Origin: Fidelibacterota bacterium
GTDB taxonomy: Bacteria; Fidelibacterota; UBA2242
NCBI GenBank assembly: GCA_003527965.1
Contig: DPVY01000323.1
Coordinates: forward strand, 1 to 21,813
Length of the DNA stretch: 21,813 bases
Direction: 5' to 3'
Within the stretch, counting starts at the first letter, position 1; each line of letters opens with the position of its first letter. Position numbers and translations under genes: made by a program. Positions 16,548 to 21,813 of the stretch are shown here, piece by piece. The notes below the pieces were generated by a model, which saw only the letters and a program-made list of their open reading frames with translations, searched no databases and was not told the DNA's origin.

Positions 16548-16593
16548 AATTGGGATCCCCTATAAACATTTTACCACGCCAAACTCACGTTAT

Positions 16594-19500
16594 TTACTTC
16601 AATGTAAAATATTTAGCCTGCGGGTGATGGACGATGAAGGCCGATGTGGTCTGCTCGGGCGTCATTTGATCCCCCTCTGTAATCGAAACCCCGATTCTCT
16701 CTGCTTTCAATAATTGGATGATCAGTCGGTTCCCGGCCAAATCCGGACAGGCCGGATAACCAAATGAATAGCGGGAACCTCGATATTTACTAACGCCAAA
16801 ATCGTTAATATCACGATCCTCTTCTGCGCTAATGTTCAGTTCTACCCGGATTTGCCGATGCCAGTATTTCGCTAGCGCTTCGGCGGCTTCGACACTCAGT
16901 CCGTGAAACAGCAGATAATCTTTATAGGCGTTCGATTTGTAGAGTCGTTGAGCTTCTGCCGACGCCTGTTGACCTACAGTAACTATCTGGACAGGTATAA
17001 TATCCCGCCTTTCTGATTGGGCGGGCAGGAAGAAATCAGCGATTGAGCGGAAGGGCGCTTTCTTCTGTCGCGGGAAATGAAAGCGCAGGATTTCCCGGTC
17101 GTTTCCGGGTTCAAATATGACAAGCTCGTCGCCGACGCTGTTGCAGGGGAAATAGCCGTAAACAACTCTGGGAATCAGCAATTTTTCGTCTTTACAGCGT
17201 TGCTTCAACCTTTCATATTCCGGTCGAACCCTGTTTTCGATGAATTCGTTATATTCTTCCCGGGAAAGATTTCCCCGCCGATATCCCCAGCGCCCCTGAA
17301 AAAGAACGGATTCGGCTAAATACGCAAAAACCGTATCCAGATTGATATCATCAATAATCTTTGTACCCCAAAAGGGTGGCGTAGGAATTGAAATATCAGA
17401 CCGCAACACTCCAGCGGGAAAATCTGATTTTTGACGTATTGTTTTAGCCGGTTTACAACTACTCTTTTTCAGACCGTTAAGTTGTTTGCCGGGTTTTGTT
17501 TCTTTGATCCGGGACATTGCTCTCAGGCCTTCGAAGGCGTCGGTGCAGTAAAAAACGGGTGCATCGATGATTGGGGCACAGACATCGTCGACAAAGCTGC
17601 GTGTCAGAGCCGCACCTCCGAGAAGTACCGGAATGTCGATCTGGCGCTGTTGCATTATTTCGAGATTTTCTTTCATAACCACTGTCGATTTTACCAGCAG
17701 CCCGCTCATGCCGATGGCATCCGCCTTAACCTCTATTGCCTTCTGCAATATGGAGTCAATTTCACATTTGATTCCAAGATTATAGACTTTGTACCCATTA
17801 TTGCTGAGGATAATATCCACCAGGTTTTTGCCGATGTCATGGACGTCGCCCCTTACGGTTGCCAGAACAATACTGGTTTTTGATTCCGTGTCGGCTTTTC
17901 TTAAAAATGGTTCCAGCTTTCCGACAGCATATTTCATCACCTCGGCCGATTGCAGGACAAAGGGCAACTGCATTTTGCCGGAGCCAAACAGATCGCCGAC
18001 GACCTTCATGGCGGGAATGAGCCAGTTATTGATAATATCGATGGCTTTGTTTGTCTTCACGGCTTCGACAAGGAGTTTCTCTAAACCGACGCGATTGCCC
18101 TGAATGACACGTTGTCGGATTTTCTCATCGACGGTTGTTCGATCGTCTTCGATGGCTTGTACTTTTTTAACGCCGGATTTTTTATCAAAATGATCAATAA
18201 ATTTTAACAACGGTTCCTGACCGCGATTATAAATCAGATTGAGGCAGATGTCTAGATCGTCCTTGTCAAGTTTATATAAGGGCAGGATTTTTTTTACATT
18301 AACGATAGCGAGATCCAGCCCGGCGCCGATAGCTTCATTGAGAAAAACAGAATTAAGGATTTCCCGGGCGCCGGCATGCAAGCCAAAAGATATATTTGAC
18401 ACTCCCAGGATTGTAAAAACGCCGGGCAATGCTTTTTTTATTGCCCTTATTCCATCAATTGTATTTTTGCCGGCATCTTTGAGAGACTCGTCACCGCTGC
18501 CGAGGGTAAACGTAAGCGTGTCGAAAATCAAATCCCCGGGGCGCAAACCGATTTGATTCACGGCAATGTCAAAAATACGGTTGGCAATCTCGATTTTTTT
18601 TGCAACTTCGTGCGCCATCCCGGCTTCATCAATAGTAAGAACAATAACCGCGGCGCCATAGCGTTTTGCAAGACGACATACTTTACGGGTACGTTCTTCG
18701 CCGTCTTCCAGGTTAATGGAGTTTATCACGGCGCGACCGCCGATCAGTTTCAGGGCTTTTTCAATAACATCGACATCGGTGGAATCGATAAAGATCGGCA
18801 GGTTAACCTGTTTAACGATGCGCGTTACCGCCTCATGCATATCGGCGGCTTCATCGCGTCCGGTATAGGCGACACAGAGATCGAGGCCGTGAGCGCCGGT
18901 CATTTCCTGTTGACGCGATATGTCGACGATACAATCCCAGTCATTAGCCAGCAGGCATTCCCGAAATTTTTTGCTGCCATTGGTGTTGGATCGTTCTCCG
19001 ACAAAAAAAGGCGCCGGGTCCTGATGTAGTTCCTGGGCCGTAAACAGCGAGGCTACCGCTGGTTTCATAACCGGTCGGCGCACTGCGGGTGTTAATTCGG
19101 GAAGTTTTTGGGCGATAGCCTCAATAAACTTCGGTGTTGTCCCGCAACATCCTCCGACAATCTGAACGCCATATTTCTGGATAAAGCCGGTCAGGACGTC
19201 AACATATTCCCGGATCGAAAGTGTGTACACCATTTTACCGTTGACATTCTGAGGAAGCCCGGCATTGGGCTGAACCAGCACAGGTCCCGGAAATGTCCGA
19301 CATATTTGCCTGACATAGGGACGCATTTGCTCCGGTCCGGTTGCGCAGTTCATGCCGATAGCATCAATACCGAGAGGTTCAAGCGCTGCCAGAGCGGCGC
19401 TGATATCGCTGCCGATCAGCATCGTGCCGCTGGTTTCGATAGTCAGAGACACAATCCTTGGAAGATGCACTCCGGCAGATTCCATTTCATCCTGAATTGC

Positions 19501-20010
19501 TATAAGCGCAGCTTTGATTTGTAATAAATCCTGGCAAGTTTCGATAATAAATAGATCTACGCCACCTTCAATTAACCCACGAACCTGAAGAGAATAAGAT
19601 TGGTACAGGGTGTCAAAATCGGTTTGTCCGAGGGTGACCAATTTCGTGCCCGGGCCAAGAGAGCCGGCGACAAAGCGCGGTTTGTCCGGAGTCGAAAAAT
19701 TACCGGCTGCCTTTCCGGCAATTTCAGCGGCTTTTCGATTGATTTCAACGACGCGTTTCTGAAGATCAAATTCGCTCAGGACGATTGTGTTGCCGCCGAA
19801 GGTATTGGTTTCGATGACGTCTGCGCCGGCGATAAGATAGTTTTCGTGGATTTGTTGAATTTTATCCGGGATTGTAAGATTTAAGATTTCGGGACAGCCG
19901 TTGCGGCCGTTCCACTCGGCGTCACTCGGATTGAGTTCGTGTATCTGGGTGCCCATGGCGCCGTCGAAAAGTATAATGTCCTGTGTGAGTCTATCCAAGA
20001 ATGTCGTCAT
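16594..20010 (-). CDS. metH: Cobalamin-dependent methionine synthase
   Basis: The 1138-residue protein contains all four MetH modules. The homocysteine-binding barrel (about 1-305) has zinc ligands Cys222 (NCATGPEQ) and Cys288-Cys289 (GGCCGTTP). The methyl-tetrahydrofolate barrel (about 330-600) opens with FVGERSNTNGSKKF. The cobalamin module (about 620-840) has the B12 lower-ligand motif GDVHDIGKNL with His724, then MSGLLVKST and LGGAALTR. The activation domain (about 870-1138) has YGYFPC and RYSFGYPACPD for S-adenosylmethionine binding. The enzyme transfers methyl from methyl-THF to homocysteine through cob(I)alamin, giving methionine. It is somewhat shorter than the 1227-residue E. coli enzyme but lacks no module. 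The ATG at 20010 follows GAGG eight bases upstream. It appears monocistronic. Confidence 0.97.
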   Translation of the reverse strand: MTTFLDRLTQDIILFDGAMGTQIHELNPSDAEWNGRNGCPEILNLTIPDKIQQIHENYLIAGADVIETNTFGGNTIVLSEFDLQKRVVEINRKAAEIAGKAAGNFSTPDKPRFVAGSLGPGTKLVTLGQTDFDTLYQSYSLQVRGLIEGGVDLFIIETCQDLLQIKAALIAIQDEMESAGVHLPRIVSLTIETSGTMLIGSDISAALAALEPLGIDAIGMNCATGPEQMRPYVRQICRTFPGPVLVQPNAGLPQNVNGKMVYTLSIREYVDVLTGFIQKYGVQIVGGCCGTTPKFIEAIAQKLPELTPAVRRPVMKPAVASLFTAQELHQDPAPFFVGERSNTNGSKKFRECLLANDWDCIVDISRQQEMTGAHGLDLCVAYTGRDEAADMHEAVTRIVKQVNLPIFIDSTDVDVIEKALKLIGGRAVINSINLEDGEERTRKVCRLAKRYGAAVIVLTIDEAGMAHEVAKKIEIANRIFDIAVNQIGLRPGDLIFDTLTFTLGSGDESLKDAGKNTIDGIRAIKKALPGVFTILGVSNISFGLHAGAREILNSVFLNEAIGAGLDLAIVNVKKILPLYKLDKDDLDICLNLIYNRGQEPLLKFIDHFDKKSGVKKVQAIEDDRTTVDEKIRQRVIQGNRVGLEKLLVEAVKTNKAIDIINNWLIPAMKVVGDLFGSGKMQLPFVLQSAEVMKYAVGKLEPFLRKADTESKTSIVLATVRGDVHDIGKNLVDIILSNNGYKVYNLGIKCEIDSILQKAIEVKADAIGMSGLLVKSTVVMKENLEIMQQRQIDIPVLLGGAALTRSFVDDVCAPIIDAPVFYCTDAFEGLRAMSRIKETKPGKQLNGLKKSSCKPAKTIRQKSDFPAGVLRSDISIPTPPFWGTKIIDDINLDTVFAYLAESVLFQGRWGYRRGNLSREEYNEFIENRVRPEYERLKQRCKDEKLLIPRVVYGYFPCNSVGDELVIFEPGNDREILRFHFPRQKKAPFRSIADFFLPAQSERRDIIPVQIVTVGQQASAEAQRLYKSNAYKDYLLFHGLSVEAAEALAKYWHRQIRVELNISAEEDRDINDFGVSKYRGSRYSFGYPACPDLAGNRLIIQLLKAERIGVSITEGDQMTPEQTTSAFIVHHPQAKYFTLK

Positions 20011-20017
20011 TTGCGTT

Positions 20018-20033
20018 CCTCTTATCTAAGAGG
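20018..20033. promoter_or_regulatory. Palindrome over the metH start site and ribosome-binding site
   Basis: CCTCTTA and TAAGAGG are perfect 7-base arms around TC. On the metH strand the downstream arm contains the GAGG that serves as Shine-Dalgarno, and the upstream arm lies at the predicted transcription start. It could be a repressor operator or a small hairpin masking the ribosome-binding site. The sequence does not decide between them. Confidence 0.5.
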
Positions 20034-20035
20034 TA

Positions 20036-20064
20036 AAGATATTAAAAGAAAGGTGTTAAATCAA
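20036..20064 (-). promoter_or_regulatory. Predicted metH promoter
   Basis: On the minus strand TTGATT (20064 to 20059) is followed by 17 bases and TATCTT (20041 to 20036), each four of six or better against consensus. Initiation would fall at about 20029, inside the palindrome at 20018-20033, leaving a leader of about 20 bases. That is too short for a cobalamin or SAM riboswitch. Confidence 0.4.
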
Positions 20065-20096
20065 AGTGTAAAAGTGATTTTTAGTCTGATTAATCT

Positions 20097-20104
20097 TGCA
20101 TAAT
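20097..20104 (+). promoter_or_regulatory. Extended -10 element of the iron operon promoter
   Basis: TGCATAAT contains CATAAT, five of six matches to TATAAT, preceded by TG at the extended -10 position's approximate spacing. The -35 region (around 20075-20081) is weak. The element overlaps the left arm of the DtxR-type palindrome, consistent with repression by occlusion. Confidence 0.4.
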
Positions 20105-20120
20105 TAGGCAAGCCTAATTA
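20101..20120 (+). promoter_or_regulatory. DtxR/MntR-family operator
   Basis: TAATTAGGC and GCCTAATTA form perfect 9-base arms around AA. The core TTAGGC..GCCTAA matches the well-known pattern bound by DtxR/IdeR/MntR-type metalloregulators. It lies 28 bases before a gene for such a regulator that is followed by feoA and feoB, so metal-dependent autorepression is the natural reading. Whether it also affects the divergent metH is unknown. Confidence 0.8.
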
Positions 20121-20148
20121 ACTTAGCGGCGTATGATGCGAGGTAAGT

Positions 20149-20907
20149 ATGATTAAGCAAAATCTCTCGGAAAGTCAGCAGGATTACCTGAAAATCGTGC
20201 TGGATCTTATTAATGAAAAAAAAGTGGCTCGAATTAAAGAGATTGCCACGCGTAAAGATGTTAGTATGCCATCGGCGACTGAAGCTATGCGCAAATTATC
20301 CAACGAAGGCTATATTCAATATTCCGCCCGTGAATTTATCGAGCTGACCGCCATAGGCGAAAAGACTGCCCACCGGCTAACCAGCAAACACTCTTTTCTA
20401 AAACATTTTTTTTCAGATGTATTGAATATTAATGAGGATGCGGCAGATCAGGAAGCCTGCGCCGTCGAACATCATCTCAGTGACTCCACCCTGGAGAGAC
20501 TGATCCTGCTTTATCAGTTTTTGAACGAATGCGAGAAAAATGATGCCCGCACAATCAACCTGTTCAAAGAGTGCCTCAAAGCGGCGGAAGGGGGTGCGCA
20601 GAGCAGCGTTGCCTGTCGAAACTGTTTTATTGCGCATAACTTTCCCCATCACCCCGGCGAAAAAACACTCCATACTTTGCTGGCAAATCTGATCAGAGGG
20701 CAAGATGGACAGATCGTTATGCTGGGACCAGATTCGGAAATACGGCTTTCGTTGATCGAAAAGGGTTTGATGCCGGGCAGCCTGTTCCATATGGAAGAGG
20801 CTGGCGATGCAAGCAGCCCTTTCGTCATTCAGACCGATGGCTGCCTGATCGAATTAGACGAGGAGGCGGCAAAAATGATTGAAGTGGCTATTGAACAACC
20901 GGAATAA
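20149..20907 (+). CDS. DtxR/MntR-family metal-dependent regulator with C-terminal FeoA-like domain
   Basis: The 252-residue protein has an N-terminal winged helix (about 1-75; SMPSATEAMRKLSNEGYI is the recognition region). The metal-binding dimerisation domain (about 76-145) has the family motif ACAVEHHLSDSTLERL (Glu107, His108). A C-terminal SH3/FeoA-like domain (about 175-245) includes EIRLSLIEKGLMPG. Between them lie Cys128, Cys142 and CRNC (156-159), which could bind a metal or an Fe-S cluster. As the first gene before feoA and feoB, it is most likely an Fe(II)-sensing repressor of ferrous iron uptake. The start at 20149 has GAGG five bases upstream. It overlaps the feoA reading frame. 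Confidence 0.88.
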   Translation: MIKQNLSESQQDYLKIVLDLINEKKVARIKEIATRKDVSMPSATEAMRKLSNEGYIQYSAREFIELTAIGEKTAHRLTSKHSFLKHFFSDVLNINEDAADQEACAVEHHLSDSTLERLILLYQFLNECEKNDARTINLFKECLKAAEGGAQSSVACRNCFIAHNFPHHPGEKTLHTLLANLIRGQDGQIVMLGPDSEIRLSLIEKGLMPGSLFHMEEAGDASSPFVIQTDGCLIELDEEAAKMIEVAIEQPE

Positions 20908-21181
20908 CGGATTGGATTTTAATTTGGACACAAAAAAGTCAGATGACCGGGTAAAACACCTTTCGGAGTTGGATACGGGGAGTAATTTTAAAATTGTTAA
21001 GATAAATGCCCGGGGCGAAATTCGCCAGCGACTGCTGGACATTGGATTTATCAAAAAACAGAAAGGCAGAATTATACGGGAGGCGTTACTAAGAGATCCT
21101 ATAGAAATTGAGATCAAGGGAACCAGAGTTTCCCTGCGCCGGTCCGAAGCCAAATTTATCGATGTTGTGGAGCAGGATTGA
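20879..21181 (+). CDS. feoA: FeoA family ferrous iron transport accessory protein
   Basis: The conserved part (VKHLSELDTGSNFKIVKI, IRQRLLDIGF, RDPIEIEIKGTRVSLRR, then the terminal strand) is a complete FeoA SH3-like domain of about 75 residues. FeoA is a small cytoplasmic protein that helps FeoB import Fe(II). No ATG is available. The TTG at 20879 lies 12 bases after a strong AGGAGG (20861-20866) inside the regulator gene and gives 100 residues. The TTG at 20924 gives 85 residues, closer to usual FeoA length, but has a poorer ribosome site. The gene overlaps the regulator by up to 29 bases, and feoB follows 17 bases later, so the three are one operon. Confidence 0.85.
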   Translation: MKWLLNNRNNGLDFNLDTKKSDDRVKHLSELDTGSNFKIVKINARGEIRQRLLDIGFIKKQKGRIIREALLRDPIEIEIKGTRVSLRRSEAKFIDVVEQD

Positions 21182-21198
21182 ATATTCCCGGAGCACAA

Positions 21199-21813
21199 AT
21201 GCGGCGTCGGATGAGAAGAGGTCGGGGAAAATCCGGGCAATTTGATGACCGGAAGCTGATTCGTGTCGCCCTGGCGGGCAATCCCAATTCCGGCAAAACC
21301 AGCATTTTCAACGCATTGACCGGGCAGCGCCAACACATCGGCAATTACCCTGGTGTAACCGTAGAAAAAAAATCCGCCGTCATTAGCGTTGACGGCAAAC
21401 TTGTGGAGTTTATCGATCTGCCGGGAACCTACAGTCTGAGCGCCTATTCAATGGAAGAGATTGTCTCCCGCGACTTTGTCCTGAATGAAAAACCCGATGT
21501 CATCGTTGATATTCTGGATTCCACCAACCTGGAGCGCCACCTGTACCTGCTGTTGCAATTTCAGGAATTGGGTGTGCCGATTGTCGGCGCCCTGAACATG
21601 ACCGACGAAGCGGACGCTAAAGGCATTGAAATTGACAGCAACCAGCTGGGCTTGATTCTGGGAATTCCGTTTGTTAAAACCATCGGCAGCACGGGATTTG
21701 GAATTGATCTCTTGCTGGATACGGCAATCAAGGTTGCCGAGGGAGAACTGGAATCCAACAAACGTCATCTGAATTACGGTAAACGGGTCGAGTCGGCTCA
21801 CGCTGCAATTATT
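21199..21813 (+). CDS. feoB: FeoB ferrous iron transporter, N-terminal GTPase part (cut by window edge)
   Basis: An open frame of 205 codons runs off the right edge. The ATG at 21199 has GGAG five bases upstream. After a basic start (RRRMRRGRGK), the G-protein domain shows G1 GNPNSGKT (27-34), G2 PGVTVEKK (Thr54), G3 DLPGTYSL (73-80) and G4 NMTD (133-136), plus the FeoB-typical DSTNLERHLYL (107-117). FeoB is the inner-membrane Fe(II) transporter; its gate and membrane domains would lie beyond the window. Family identity is certain from this part; completeness cannot be judged. Confidence 0.95.
   Translation, partial: MRRRMRRGRGKSGQFDDRKLIRVALAGNPNSGKTSIFNALTGQRQHIGNYPGVTVEKKSAVISVDGKLVEFIDLPGTYSLSAYSMEEIVSRDFVLNEKPDVIVDILDSTNLERHLYLLLQFQELGVPIVGALNMTDEADAKGIEIDSNQLGLILGIPFVKTIGSTGFGIDLLLDTAIKVAEGELESNKRHLNYGKRVESAHAAII

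Noticed and set aside
17431..19524. Long plus-strand open frames opposite metH (17431-17883, 18553-19029, 19108-19524)
   Set aside because: They lie wholly inside the strongly conserved metH coding sequence, have no recognisable domains and no good ribosome sites; they are by-products of metH codon use.
20011..20148. Cobalamin or SAM riboswitch upstream of metH
   Set aside because: The predicted leader is about 20 bases and the whole spacer 138 bases, filled by a promoter and palindromes; no riboswitch core is visible.
21448..21801. Minus-strand frame of 117 codons at the right edge
   Set aside because: It is antisense to the GTPase domain of feoB, whose G1-G4 motifs are intact in the plus-strand frame.
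1..21813. CRISPR arrays, tRNA or rRNA genes, insertion sequences
   Set aside because: No regularly spaced direct repeats, cloverleaf, rRNA-like sequence or transposase frame was found.

Overview
The window looks like a chromosomal segment of a Gram-negative bacterium of the Fibrobacterota-Chlorobi-Bacteroidota (FCB) group. It has a SprA/Sov-type type IX secretion (T9SS) translocon, two PorV/PorQ-like outer-membrane barrels, a secreted protein ending in a YPNPF-type sorting domain, a head-GIN (DUF2807) protein and a Bacteroidetes-style short GntR regulator. The clear Shine-Dalgarno sites and TTGACA-like promoters look less like classical Bacteroidia. A deep-branching FCB lineage (Calditrichota, Marinimicrobia or KSB1-like) is a reasonable guess, but the sequence alone does not settle it.

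Layout. (1) Positions 31-62 hold a bidirectional terminator. (2) Positions 209-13411, minus strand, are one tightly packed transcription unit read from right to left: rdgB, sprA, glutaminyl cyclase, prmA, lipoprotein, T9SS-sorted beta-propeller, PorV-like barrel, second PorV-like barrel. From sprA onward all junctions are within about 10 bases or overlap. A TTGACA promoter at 13458-13486 sits inside the terminator of the preceding unit. (3) Positions 13467-16298, minus strand, are a second operon: ABC ATPase, membrane permease broken by a one-base frameshift, YtrA-like GntR regulator, head-GIN protein. Its promoter has a near-perfect 24-bp palindrome at the start site, probably the GntR operator. 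(4) Positions 16299-16593 are non-coding and very rich in palindromes: three 7-2-7 hairpins, and a 15-bp closing helix that ends, on the minus strand, in seven T residues. (5) Positions 16594-20010, minus strand, are cobalamin-dependent methionine synthase (metH), with a 16-bp palindrome covering its ribosome-binding site. (6) Positions 20097-21813, plus strand and divergent from metH, are a ferrous-iron operon: DtxR/MntR-family regulator, feoA, and feoB cut off by the window edge. It sits behind a perfect 9-bp-arm DtxR-type box.

How the genes fit together. The sprA unit supplies an outer-membrane secretion channel, its barrel partners, a cargo protein and the enzyme that would cap exported proteins starting with Gln. 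The predicted mature N-termini of SprA and of the beta-propeller are both Gln, which fits a cyclase encoded beside them. The GntR/ABC operon looks like an autoregulated envelope-stress or efflux module. The Feo genes look like iron uptake controlled by their own iron-sensing repressor. The best leads for something undescribed are the structured intergenic element at 16350-16547, the T9SS/glutaminyl-cyclase linkage, and the two promoter palindromes.
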